From contig JAUCBJ010004306.1 of the NCBI GenBank assembly GCA_032718475.1, positions 1-21,833 on the forward strand: a stretch of 21,833 nt of DNA, in the 5' to 3' direction. Below, in pieces: positions 7,305 through 16,633 of the stretch. Below the pieces are notes generated by a model. It saw nothing but the letters and a program-made list of their open reading frames with translations, did not search any database and had not been told where the DNA came from. Positions within the stretch are counted from its first letter, which is position 1; each line of letters begins with the position of its first letter. A program made the position numbers and the translations under genes. Source of the DNA: Nemertoderma westbladi (Eukaryota > Xenacoelomorpha > Nemertodermatida > Nemertodermatidae).

Positions 7305-7800
7305 CTTAGTTAGTTGTTTGTAGCACCACGCAGCTAGTAAACGCCATGGTCCACCATACCAGGTGATACGGGGCAAGTTGTAATCCACCAGAAGTTAGGG
7401 CTTGGTTATACAGTTGGTACAAAGTACTTTCAGTTTCTCAGTACCGGTATATATAACTCAATAAACTGATAAATCTGTGTTTGGGTATTGTTTGAGTCAG
7501 GTCAGATCTAATATTTTGATGATAAAATCGCCACAACGGAGTTTATACTTGCCAATATCAGAATAATATGCTGATATGTAGGAAACAATCGTAGCATAAC
7601 GTAGGTTATTGTTGCCGCAAATGGCAGAATGGAGGAATCAATAAATAATCATATAGGCCTATAAGGTATTAGTTCGTTTGAACGACACTAGCCAAACAAT
7701 CATGAAATCAGATAGAAACTGATAAAAATTGTTACCGGTACCGGTATAGCAGTATTGTTAGGCCTACTGCTGTACTTTTTCTTACTGGTCTACTGTTAGT
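7305..7800. other. Outer left arm; leader of Merlin-like element
   Basis: There is no gene. Segments at about 7440-7510 (GTTTGAGTCAGGTCAG) and 7650-7765 (CGTTTGAACGACACTAGCC, ACCGGTACCGGTATAGCAGT) recur inverted at 12405-12610. The stretch is therefore best read as the left terminus and leader of the element that carries the Merlin pseudogene, now separated from it by the P element. Confidence 0.6.
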
Positions 7801-7807
7801 ATACTGT
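7801..7807 (+). repeat. Target-site duplication, left
   Basis: ATACTGT directly abuts the left CATG terminus and is repeated at 11335-11341 directly after the right CATG. P-superfamily elements normally make 8-bp duplications; seven bases match here. Confidence 0.8.
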
Positions 7808-7869
7808 CATGGCCTACTATATATACGGCCTAACAAGCTACTGCGGCCTCTTAAAAAAGAGAGGCCATT
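7808..7869 (+). repeat. P-element TIR, left
   Basis: The TIR begins CATGGCCTAC and ends AGGCCATT. It matches the reverse complement of 11273-11334 at 61 of 62 positions. Its inner part (GGCCTCTT, A-run, GAGGCC) is itself an inverted repeat and can form a hairpin. Confidence 0.95.
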
Positions 7870-8319
7870 CATTTCAACAGTACAGTACAGTACAGCAGTT
7901 GCCTATTGAGGTGGCAGTCTGTCTGTACTGCAGTTTGCAGTTGGCTTACACTATCTGTTCGTACATAACACAGTCTGAGTCGTCTGACAGTACAGTCGTG
8001 ATACTGTGGTAGGTATACCTGTATACAGGTATGGTATATAGATAGCTGGGTAGATTGTTACTGTGTTATAGGCCTACTACTGTAGCTGCTACGCTACAGT
8101 ACTATGCCTTGTCGGACTGCCGGGCCGGATGCATATGCTTAATGCTGAACTACTGTATGAACTAGTATCGTTCAGTCGTTACTGTACGCGTACGGCAACC
8201 GTAATGTACCCATAAACCTTTTGAGTGTGTTCTAAATGCTGAACTGGGCCTATCTGCCTATAGGTAAGACTGTCAACTGTATTGTATCAGTTATACTGTT
8301 ATATATCAGATATCAGGAT
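7870..8319 (+). other. Left noncoding region of the P element
   Basis: This region contains an ACAGT-type tandem (CAGTACAGTACAGTACAGCAG-like, 7878-7898), several GGCCTA words and palindromic GTAC-rich sequence. These are plausible subterminal transposase-binding DNA and promoter, but no core promoter can be assigned with confidence. Confidence 0.5.
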
Positions 8320-10781
8320 ATGGTGAATAAATGTTGCGTCGTTAATTGCAAGAGTGGATATAGTGGGCATACCGACAAAACGAAATTCAAGTTCCCTGCA
8401 GAAAAAGAAACCTGAACTTCGGAAGACCTGGGTTCGGTTTATAAATCGTAAGGATTTTGAACCATCTGAATATTCGAGAGTCTGTATAGACCACTTTGAG
8501 GAACGTTATTTAAAGACTACGGAAGCTGGCCATGTCACGCTCCGCTGGGATCTTCCAATTCCGACCATCGCTGCCCAGGGTACACCTAAATCAGCTATTC
8601 CCGAACCTAGGAGTATACGACGGGAACCAACTCAGCGCATTTATCAGAATGATGAAATGGAGGAATTTCGCAAACTGGATACAATTTCCTGATCACAGAG
8701 ATTTCAGCTAAACATTGCCCTAGCGGTTGGTTGTTTCGTAAAACCGAAGAAGATGTTTTATTTTATCACCTTTCACTAGAGGAAAGAATGCCGAGATTGA
8801 AGGGAGCAATCAGGATAGACAAGAATATGCATGTTTTATTGGAGTTAATGCAGCGCCCAGTGCCTCTACCAAAGTGGTTCACATCCAATCACTGCATAGT
8901 AAAAAGCGCGTCACAAATATATGGTTTTGTTACTTATCTTAAGAATCTAGAGAACTGTGATTCATTGATTTTCGAGGAGTTGCTTCATTATCAGCCTATC
9001 CGAAACAGTCGAGGCCCCCGTACTCGCAATCAGTTATTCGGTACGCATTGATGTTACGATATACGTCACTTCAAGCCTATAGACTACTGCAGAGAGAAAG
9101 ACAACTACCATCATTAAGTTTGTTGGCAAAGCTTCAGGTTGGTGGAATTGATTCAGTCAAAGCATTGAAAGTATTGGTGGATAAGAACGGTGATAGGGAC
9201 ATTATACTTACGATTGACGAAATGAAGTTGCAACCTGAGGCTAGTTACAATCATGGCGATTTCGTTGGTGTTAATGACGAATTTGGTGTTAATGATGAAT
9301 GTTAATGACGGTTAATGACTTATACCGGTACACTGGGATTTTATGTTTCATGGTTGTGAGTCTAAAGAGGGGCATACAGTATGTTGTTCGTGGTGTCCCA
9401 GTAGTTAATTTAATAGCTTCTTCTCTCTTAAAGGAAACTTTATCTGTGATGAATATTTATCTTTTATATGATCCAGTTCACATCATTAAAAATATTCGCA
9501 ATAGTTTATTGAATGGAAAGATATTTAAATTTCCAGAATTCACATTTACTGGGTTCAAAGATAGAGTTCACCTACCTGCAGGTGAGTGTAGGTGGAAAGA
9601 CCTATTAGACTTGTATGATGTTGATCAACATGATGCTTATCTCCGGATGGCACATAGTCTAACATATCAGGTTATTCATCCCGGTAATAATAAACAGTCT
9701 GTTTCACTGGCCTTGGGAATCTTCGACGAAAAGACAACGGCGGCAATGGCAAGATATTTCCCCAATCGAAAAGGGGCTACTGAATTTTTGCGACTCATTC
9801 ATAAGTGGTGGGTGATTAATAATTCGAACCAGCGATATCACCCAAATAATATATTGGGGAACGCCGCTATAATGGGCGACCTCAAACCGCAGTTTCTCCG
9901 TGATTTGGCTGCATGGATCGATAAATGGCGATTACAATGTGTAAAGTGGAAGGGTTGTGGGTTGACACCTCAAACCAGTAAAGCATTCGCACAATCTTGC
10001 CGGAGCGTTGCCGACTTCACTGATGACCTCCTAAATGATGGATATGATTATGTTCTACTTCGAAGAAACAATCAAGACCCAGTCGAGTTAAGGTTCTCCA
10101 AATATCGGCAAATGAGTGGTGGACGATTTCTCGTCTCACTCAGGGAAGTGAAGACTTCCGAACGTATTATTTCACTGTTGACATTATTAGAGGAAGGTAT
10201 AGATCCCATCAACCAAATTCTCCAGGCGGAACCCATTGACTGGTCTCCTTTAATTGTGAAATTTAATGAGTATAGAGATACTATTAACCTCAGCTGAGCT
10301 TTCTAAGGAAAGTATGGAGGTAGTTCAGTATATTGCAGGATTCATTATTCGTAAACTGGAACATAAGAAAGGTGGAAAACTCATTGGTAGCTGTAAGGAT
10401 TGTACAAATATCCAGTCTGTAATTGATAAAAATACATCAGATTGTAGTGGTTATTTCGAGGCTATTAATCGAGGCGGATTAAAGAAACCATCTACTGAGT
10501 TTTTAGAATCAATGGCGTCGTGTTTTGCAAGATTGGAAGTAATAGATTCAGTAATAAAAGATTGCGCTGTCCCCGTCCGTGCAGCTGCAATGCGCTTCTT
10601 AGATATATATGGCATATTGACTATGCTATCTTTATGTTCTAAACATAAACAATTATCGAGGTTGATTCACCGCACTATTATAAACGTGTACTTTAATAAT
10701 GCTCAGAGATATTTTACAAGCATACGGCGTGAGCAAAGTGTAGCCCGATTTAAACAGCGGCAGAGGCAAAAAAATGTGTGA
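8320..10781 (+). pseudogene. THAP-domain P-element transposase, frameshifted
   Basis: This would be the cut-and-paste transposase of the surrounding element. The start at 8320 gives MVNKCCVVNCKSGYSGHTD, placing the first two zinc ligands (C5, C10) where THAP domains have them. After a frame change, RKTWVRFI (conserved W), VCIDHF (third Cys and His) and LPIPTI (the AVPTIF-like box) complete a C2CH THAP zinc finger. Further on come YSQSVIRYALMLRYTSLQAY, ILTIDEMKL (9216-9224, first catalytic Asp), LYDPVHIIKNIRN (about 9470) and YIAGFIIRKLEHKK (about 10330), all typical of P/THAP9-type transposases. At least five frame breaks occur: the A-rich run 8401-8412, 8650-8700, the C5 run 9015-9019, 9285-9305 and 10285-10297. 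The stretch that should carry the second catalytic Asp, between 9370 and 9460, seems shortened. Total span is about 820 codons, near the family size, with no clear introns. No active enzyme is expected. Confidence 0.92.
9262..9320 (+). repeat. Short GTTAATGA tandem within transposase
   Basis: GGTGTTAATGACGAATTTGG is followed by GGTGTTAATGATGAATG and by GTTAATGACGGTTAATGAC. Replication slippage here produced one of the frame breaks and an insertion after the DEMKL motif. Confidence 0.8.
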
Positions 10782-10835
10782 TAATTTTAGATTGTGCTGA
10801 ACTGTGTAATGTGCTATAATAATTATTATTGACCA

Positions 10836-10841
10836 AATAAA
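10836..10841 (+). terminator. Polyadenylation signal AATAAA
   Basis: AATAAA lies 55 bases after the transposase stop, in A/T-rich 3' sequence. The position is plausible for the transposase mRNA. Confidence 0.45.
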
Positions 10842-11097
10842 TAATTAACACGTAATACAAGTAATAATTAGCAACATTTATTTATTTTAACCGGTATTTC
10901 AAATTCAAAAATACCCACACATAAAACGAATCTCTATACATACACCGACTTATAAGAGTTTGAAAAAATCACGTAATAGCCATCAAGCGGTGGTCCATGG
11001 AACTGGTGTGTCCATATTTATGTCTGTCTTTACAGGTGTTGTCCTATTCTACTTAAACTCCATATTTTTCACGACAAGGCTTAACACTAATATGTAG

Positions 11098-11213
11098 TGC
11101 TTTTATGCTAAGATTGCTGTCTTTGTGGCTCGCTCCACAATCGCTGATACTCATAACAGTACTTGTATGCTCAGATTGCTACCTGCATGGCTCGCACCAC
11201 ATCGCGGGATATG
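11098..11213 (+). repeat. Subterminal ~52-bp direct repeats, period 62
   Basis: ATGCTAAGATTGCTGTCTTT, then GTGGCTCGCTCCACAATCGC (first copy), aligns with ATGCTCAGATTGCTACCTGC, then ATGGCTCGCACCACATCGCG (second). They lie 60-170 bp inside the right TIR, where P elements carry transposase-binding or enhancer repeats. Confidence 0.75.
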
Positions 11214-11272
11214 AATAATATTGTTACTGTATTCAAATAAGGACAATAATTAATAATGCTGCGGATGTAAAT

Positions 11273-11334
11273 AATGGCCTCTTTTTTTTAAGAGGCCGCA
11301 GTAGCTTGTTAGGCCGTATATATAGTAGGCCATG
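11273..11334 (-). repeat. P-element TIR, right
   Basis: Reverse complement of the left TIR with one difference (A8 versus A6GA in the A-run). Ends in CATG. Confidence 0.95.
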
Positions 11335-11341
11335 ATACTGT
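11335..11341 (+). repeat. Target-site duplication, right
   Basis: ATACTGT, the partner of 7801-7807. Confidence 0.8.
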
Positions 11342-11355
11342 ACTCGTGTACTATC

Positions 11356-12043
11356 ATGGCTGAATTAAATTTCATTGAGATTGGGAAACTTATCGAGACT
11401 GAGGAGCGCGCTATTAAGTTTGCACAAAGCGTGGAACTTCTCCCCCGAACTCTACCTCAAAATTTGCATCGTGATGCAGACACCCTCTGCCCTATTTTGG
11501 AGAAGCATGTCGCCGGTGGAACCAAGATACAGTGTACAGTCCGACGAATGGCCCGCGTATTGCGGTGTGAATGTTGGCATAACAAACGCCACCAACCCTT
11601 TGGTCTGTTACCAATGGAACAGGGACCTACATACACGAAACCGTCAAAATTTGCATCGTGATGCAGACACCCTCTGCCCTATTTTGGAGAAGCATGTCGC
11701 CGGTGGAACCAAGATACAGTCCGACGAATGGCCTGCGTATTGCGGTGTGAATGTTGGCATAACAAACGCCACCAACCCTTTGGTCTGTTACCAATGGAAC
11801 AGGGACCTACATACACGAAACCGTCAACCATTCGGTAGAGTGGGTGAGTGCGACTGGCACTCACACTCTTAACGTATAGAGTCGATGTGGGGCCACTTAA
11901 AGACGTCAGTCATCCGCAATAAGAAATGCACAACACCGCAACTTATTGCTGGCCACCTGGTAGAATTTCGGTGGAGACTTTTAAATCGCGACCGACCTTT
12001 CTCAAATCTCCTTGCACTTTTCAAACATTACTACCCTTGCTGA
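11356..12043 (+). pseudogene. Merlin-like (ISXO2-type) transposase, broken
   Basis: This is a cut-and-paste transposase of the Merlin superfamily, whose DDE domain is shared with bacterial IS1016/ISXO2. The start ATG at 11356 gives MAELNFIEIGKLIETEERAI, a Merlin-like N-terminus. The protein then jumps to HRDADTLCPILEKHVAGGTK, so the middle part that should hold the first catalytic Asp is deleted. SDEWPAY (11720-11740) carries the second Asp. After a frame change, HETVNHSVEWVSATGTHT and, after another, VESMWGHLK (Glu codon 11879-11881) complete the family's C-terminal signature. The end is TGA at 12041. A 180-bp segment is duplicated (11461-11647 and 11648-11827); the first copy carries 7 extra bases that break the frame. 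The leader lies on the far side of the P element. Confidence 0.85.
11461..11827 (+). repeat. 180-bp tandem duplication in the Merlin gene
   Basis: AATTTGCATCGTGATGCAGA begins both copies (11461, 11648) and ACGAAACCGTCAA ends both. The second copy is 180 bp (60 codons). The first is 187 bp because ACAGTGTACAGTCC replaces ACAGTCC. Otherwise the two are nearly identical, so the duplication is recent. Confidence 0.95.
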
Positions 12044-12066
12044 ATGTCTATACTGTACCTTATACC

Positions 12067-12082
12067 GGCCCTTTTCAGGGCC
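12067..12082 (+). promoter_or_regulatory. Histone-type 3' stem-loop
   Basis: GGCCCTTTTCAGGGCC forms a 6-bp stem with the 4-base loop TTTC and fits the metazoan histone mRNA consensus GGYYYTTHTNARRRCC at all 16 positions. It starts 24 bases after the Merlin stop codon, a distance usual for replication-dependent histone mRNAs. No histone coding sequence is seen. No clear purine-rich downstream element follows; instead an AATAAA lies at 12092-12097. Confidence 0.6.
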
Positions 12083-12091
12083 AACATATGA

Positions 12092-12097
12092 AATAAA
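12092..12097 (+). terminator. Polyadenylation signal AATAAA after Merlin
   Basis: AATAAA lies 10 bases past the stem-loop and 49 bases past the stop codon. It offers a conventional 3' end for the transposase transcript. Confidence 0.45.
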
Positions 12098-12404
12098 CAA
12101 CCGTATCGCAATAGCGTTATTACCTTGTAATATTTTTTTTACAATAAGATACACCCCCAGTCGGGGTAAATATCAATTCTAATATTGGAGATATGTATGT
12201 ACGGTAGACTGTAATTAAGATCACGTACGCGCACAATAAATAGTAATTAAACTAGTAGATTAAGCTAAAATATTACATAATTAAACTAGTAAATAATAGT
12301 AATAGTAGTAATAATAGTAGTAGTAAGTAATATAATATACTGTAGATTAAAATAATACATTCCCTTCAAAGAACTTAATAAATAATACCCATGCAATCCG
12401 CAAG
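12098..12404. other. A/T-rich, no gene
   Basis: Contains a small hairpin (TTGTAATATTTTTTTTACAA), a TAGTAATAG(TAG) simple stretch at 12290-12330 and repeated AATTAAACTAGTA (12245-12290). No coding frame. Confidence 0.5.
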
Positions 12405-12610
12405 GTGGTGCACAATACTGCTATACCGGTACCGGCACCATTATTGATCTGATTTTAGGCTTGTTTGGCTAGTGTCGTTCAAACGTACTTCTAATCACTA
12501 TTACCGGCCTATACACTATATACACTATGCACTATACAGCTATAGCTATAATATAGGAACTGCTGAACTGACTCAAACTGTACCGGTACCGGTTCCTACA
12601 CACAATGTAC
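12405..12610 (-). repeat. Outer right arm, inverted copy of 7440-7765
   Basis: ATACTGCTATACCGGTACCG, ATCTGATTTTAGGCTTGTTTG and GGCTAGTGTCGTTCAAACG (12405-12495) are the imperfect reverse complement of about 7675-7760. CTGAACTGACTCAAAC (12560s) matches GTTTGAGTCAGGTCAG at about 7490. The pair encloses the Merlin gene and the inserted P element, so it probably marks the long termini of the Merlin-bearing element. Confidence 0.65.
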
Positions 12611-12934
12611 GGTATTTTCTTTCAGTTTTCTTCACAACCTTCTGACCTTCATAAAGCTGTAAAGTCTATTCCCAAATCTTTTCGCCACACCTCAGACTGT
12701 CAGAATGTCAGACCGTTGTGATATGAATAAATCCGATATCATCTACAGATCTACCTACATCGACATCCTGACATCCAGCCAGACATCTGTCTGTCTGTAC
12801 ATACCGGTACAGACTGCAGACTCTGAGAGTGAGAGACATACAGACAGTTCTGCAGGATACCGGTTAAGCAATATCCAGATATCGGCAGACTGGCAGACAG
12901 GCAGAAGCAGAGAAGGGTAGAGCAGTAGAGTTAC
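12611..12934. other. No gene; CTGTCTGT and CAGACAGG words
   Basis: Simple tetranucleotide-like runs (CTGTCTGTCTGT, GGCAGACTGGCAGACAGGCAG) and ACCGGT palindromes. The 71-residue frame at 12705 is compositional noise. Confidence 0.5.
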
Positions 12935-13566
12935 CGGCTGACCGGTACCGGCAAGCGGCTGACCGGTATAAATTATTTTTGCCTTTTTTGTTTTTACAGT
13001 TTTAGTACCGGTTAGGGTTTTTAAAAAACATCACCATGTTTTAAAACAAATGTTTTAAAACAATGTTTTTTTTGTTTTTTATTAATTTTTAAAAAACACT
13101 GTTTTTTTTGTTTTTTTTGTTTTTTTTATTTTTTTAACCTTATCGGCAGTTTAAACACAAAAAGTACTATAGTTGACAAAAAACAGCACAAAAAGTACTA
13201 TATAGTTCACAAAATGTAATGTACTATACAGAAGATACATACGTTCTTCCGGTCTGATATCGTCGAATCGAAAAATCTATGTCCTATCGAGCTCTTCCGA
13301 CCTCGCTGTTCACTCTGCTTCATATTTAGTTCTATGCTAGGCCTGTCTATTTCAGGTACCGGTACCGTTACCACAACCAGAACAGCTGTACATGGCAGGA
13401 CTACCTAACCTACACAGTACAGGTAGGTAGACAATACTACATTCAAATGCCATATAGGCCTAAGCATTATTCTGGTATTACAGTTGTTACAGTAGGCTAT
13501 TATATCTTGAGGTAGAATAAAACGTCTGTCCTTATCTGATCTGATCTGATCTGACGGCATCTGATC
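12935..13566 (+). repeat. Left member of a 4.9-kb inverted pair
   Basis: Two anchors recur in inverted order downstream. AGGGTTTTTAAAAAACATCA with (G)TTTTTTTTG runs (13012-13138) pairs with 17660-17785. AAAACGTCTGTCCTTATCTG with four GATCT-type pentamers and GACGGCATCTGA (13518-13562) pairs with 17370-17415. Between the anchors the two sides do not align convincingly. CACAAAAAGTACTATA is directly repeated at 13158 and 13190. Confidence 0.65.
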
Positions 13567-14153
13567 ATATAACCAATCAGGAGAAAGAGATATAAGTAAA
13601 TAGCCAATAGGGGATCAGGTTGCCATATGTTACGTATCAGTATCATCATATGGACATAGCAGTAGGCCTTCAGGCATACCGGTATGCAGCCAAGGCAGCA
13701 AAGGCATGTTAAAAATGCGATATACAGTAGGATGAAGGATGGCGGGTATAAAGTTGTGTGATTGCCCCAGCAAAGATGGATGGATAGTTGTTTTCAGATG
13801 TAAACAACTTTCGCAGATGTAGTTGGTGTTGAAACATTAATCATTTATTAAAAAACAATACAGCCTTTCTGCCTTTGCTGCAATATTTTAGTAATCTTTC
13901 TTGTTAATAGTTTATTAATAGTTAAAGTTAATTATATTAATTATAATTAATATTATTAAATAATGATACTGTGCTTATTAGTATATTACATTTAAAATAT
14001 TTATTGTTTGTTTGTTATGCTAAAGGGAAGGCAGGAAGAGGTACAGTAACTCTGTACAGTACTGTTACTGCCGAATATGGCGAAACACTTTAACATTCCC
14101 CATATTGCCCTGATTGCCACTGATACAGTGGAGTTTATTATGCCCAGACAATG
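13567..14153. other. No gene recognised
   Basis: Contains a CATATG-bounded hairpin near 13625-13655 and, at 14043-14069, an inverted repeat with arms CAGTAAC and GTTACTG close to the start of the next element. The rest is A/T-rich. Confidence 0.4.
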
Positions 14154-14167
14154 CAGCTAGGAACTTT

Positions 14168-14254
14168 CACCCGTTAGACGGGTGGACAATCCAGCCCTTT
14201 AATGGGTGTCCTAATTCGTTCTTCTGGGCTAAATTCCACCCGTTTGAGGGGTGG
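14168..14254 (+). repeat. CACCCGTTNGACGGGTG hairpins, left cluster
   Basis: 14168-14184 (CACCCGTTAGACGGGTG), a weaker copy near 14191-14211, and 14236-14254 (CCACCCGTTTGAGGGGTGG). Each can form a 7-8-bp stem with a 3-base loop. Confidence 0.8.
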
Positions 14255-15015
14255 CTTGGGGAGTTTGTAAATTTTATCCAGCTTGCTTTATGATCAAAGC
14301 CGCCGACAGGAATCTCGGACACTCATCTGAGGGCTGGATATAATGCGGCTACATGCAAGGAAATACAGCCTTGAGTAAACCTACAACAACAACAGGGTGC
14401 TTTTGATTGACAGTGTAAGAGTGCCGGTAATAGCTGTACTAAGCTAAGTTTCAAAGACTGCTTGAGCCTGAGTGCTGAATGTCTGCCTGACTACTTAGCT
14501 AGGAGGACTGGAGGAGTTAATAAAATAAGATAATTATTATTTTCCGAAGTTAATTAATTATTTATTTAAGTTACCAGTGCGCCTGCACAATTTATTATTT
14601 TCTTCACCTTTCAGTTACCAAACAGTACTGCGTAATTAATTATTATCTTTAAGATGATAAAGTATTTTCTTCTTACCAGTAAGTTGATAAATTATTATAT
14701 TTATTATGACAGTCACAGTAGGCCCTACAGTAATTATTATTTTCTTACTGGTAAGTTAATCAATTATTTTCTTAGGATATTAATTATTGCAATACACAGT
14801 AGGTAGGCCTACGATAATAAATTATGTCTTACTGTCTTATGTCATTACACATTAGGTAGGTCTATGTCTAAGATAATTAATTTTTCATTAAGATAATTAA
14901 TTATTTTATTAATTATTATATTAAGTTACTAGTTAAATATTTTATTAAGTTAATTAATTATTTTAATTAAATTAGTTAACTAATTATATTATATTTAATT
15001 AGGTAATTATTAATA
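14255..15015. other. A/T-rich interior, no gene
   Basis: From 14520 the sequence is dominated by TTAATTAATTATTT words with interspersed TTACTGGTAAGTT and GTAGGCCTAC. No coding frame is seen. Confidence 0.5.
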
Positions 15016-15035
15016 GGGGGGGGGGGGGGGGGGGG
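15016..15035. repeat. Homopolymer G20
   Basis: An uninterrupted run of 20 G directly before the LINE fragment (its 3' side in minus-strand orientation). Confidence 0.95.
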
Positions 15036-15088
15036 TTGGAGTGATCATGGGGCATCATGCATGATCTTTTGGCGTTTGATTTGTCTTA

Positions 15089-15270
15089 ATTTGGCCCAGA
15101 TTTCTTTAAGTTGACCTTGAGGTCGTTGACCTTACAATATATTGCTGATTTATTGAGAGCATCTTGAACCGTACCACTCAATGATTGACCATATATTACT
15201 ACATCGTTTAAAATAATAAAGGTATATAATAAAGGTGAAAGCTATCACCTTGTATTACTCCGACTACTGT
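15089..15270 (-). pseudogene. Non-LTR retrotransposon RT fragment
   Basis: On the minus strand, 15261-15241 encodes GVIQGDSF, the reverse-transcriptase G(V/I)xQGDxLSP motif. A frame change later, NDVVIYGQ, then LNKSAIYCKVNDLKVNLKKS (about 15140-15090), matches the region after the catalytic box in LINE-type RTs (L..YC...LKVN..K). The YADD catalytic segment that should lie between them is deleted. This is a short dead fragment; the clade cannot be assigned. Confidence 0.65.
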
Positions 15271-16391
15271 AGCTGTCTAATAGGGTCCAGCCAAGCCAGT
15301 GCATAAACACCAATAGAGACACATATGCCGGGAAAGCCCAAACTTCAGTAATCAGAGTTATAGAAGTAATGCAAAATTATTAAAGGAGGGGGGATTCATG
15401 CAATTCTTAAAATGGGCGTTTGAAAGTTGCATGATATCAATATCACATTTGGTATCCTTGTATGGCCAGCTTTCCATCTCTCCGAAAAATTCTGACCCAA
15501 TACAGCAATAAGGTGGAGGAATCTGTTACAAAATTCATGCAATTCTAATTTACGGTTTTTAGAAAAATTTGGCTCCAATTTAGAAAATCTGTGCACCACG
15601 ACTGTGAGGTTTGCTATCACTGTGCAATCAAATCTCGCTGTGAATACCGTACCTAACTGTATTTTATAACTGTAATTAATTAAATTAATTATTTTTGCCT
15701 AATTGAGTTAATTAACTTTAATTAATTTCGGGATCAGGATTTCAATTATCATATTTTTACATTACTCTTACTTACAGACTTATGGTTAGCCAAACAGTCG
15801 AAAATGAACTGAGCAGTAATGCAGAAATGAGCTGGCTGGGCGCCAGTGCAAGTCAGCAATTCAAGGCCAAATCAGCAAATTGAAGGAATTGTGAACTGGA
15901 GTCCTAGTCCTCTGCTCTAGCCTGTGTGAAGGAGAACTTAACTTCATAGAGCATAAAGAAATAACTTGTAACTTACCACCAGTAACTTACCGCCAGTATA
16001 TTAACTTAATGTCTTCATAAAGGGATATAATTAGGATACTACCAGTAGTGTAGTGTAGCAGTCCAGCCCAGCAGCCACCCCACCAGCCATCAGCCGGGCG
16101 CTTTTGTGTAGGTTTGCCTAAGGCATAGCAGATGCCATGTTAGGTAACTCAGCTAATGTCTAACAAGAGCTGCAGAGTAATATGTAATACAGTAAGTATA
16201 ATAAGAAAGCCAATGCTATGCTGGCTGCCTCAATTAGTACACAGTGTGTGTGTGTGTATACTAGGAAGGATGGTAGTTGTAGACAGTGGAGGTCTGCTCT
16301 CTGGTGTGTTGATTGGCAGCCTGGCTCCATAGATGGGAAGGAATCTGCTTGCCTCAGGGGGATGACGAGTAGCAGATAAAATTGTACAAAT
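15271..16391. other. No gene recognised
   Basis: Short minus-strand frames (15396-15620, 16160-16417) have no recognisable motif. GGAGGGGGGATTCATGCAAT near 15387 and AAATTCATGCAAT at 15530 are a possible spaced repeat. A (GT)n microsatellite lies at 16243-16257. Confidence 0.5.
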
Positions 16392-16633
16392 CCACCCGTT
16401 TGACGGGTGGAATTCAATTAATTCTTAATTAAAAGTTAACTATGCTGTAATTTTAATTTTTACAGGACCAAAATATGTAGTTTTGCCTGCTCTATGTCAC
16501 AATACCAATTTTACTCGTGCGTCTAAAAAAATAGCAATGCGAATTTAATTTTAATTTTTAATAGGGATTTGTGTGGAGAAATACAAACTCATCCACCCAT
16601 TTGAGGGGTGTCTGTCCAGCCGTTTGACGGGTG
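16392..16633 (+). repeat. CACCCGTTNGACGGGTG hairpins, right cluster
   Basis: 16392-16410 (CCACCCGTTTGACGGGTGG), 16593-16610 (CCACCCATTTGAGGGGTG) and about 16616-16633 (CCAGCCGTTTGACGGGTG). They mirror the left cluster. Confidence 0.8.

Larger units (their letters stand above)
7808..11334 (+). mobile_element. P-superfamily DNA transposon, complete ends, dead
   Basis: The element is 3,527 bp long and bounded by 62-bp inverted repeats with one mismatch, both starting with CATG, like the Drosophila P element. ATACTGT is directly repeated outside each end. Inside are a left noncoding leader of about 450 bp, a THAP-domain P-type transposase pseudogene (8320-10781), an AATAAA word (10836-10841), and a noncoding 3' region with subterminal repeats. 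The near-identical ends with a heavily frameshifted gene suggest mobilisation in trans or slow decay of the ends. The insertion lies just upstream of the Merlin start codon. Confidence 0.92.

Noticed and set aside
7809-8012. 67-residue frame at the left P-element end
   Set aside because: It starts in the terminal inverted repeat and has no THAP or other motif; the transposase begins at 8320.
12067-12082. A nearby histone gene
   Set aside because: No histone-like peptide was found on either strand around the stem-loop. The upstream reading is the Merlin transposase.
15016-15035. Functional G-quadruplex at the poly-G tracts
   Set aside because: G runs could form quadruplexes in principle, but plain homopolymers at four sites in repeat DNA give no evidence of function and are error-prone in sequencing.
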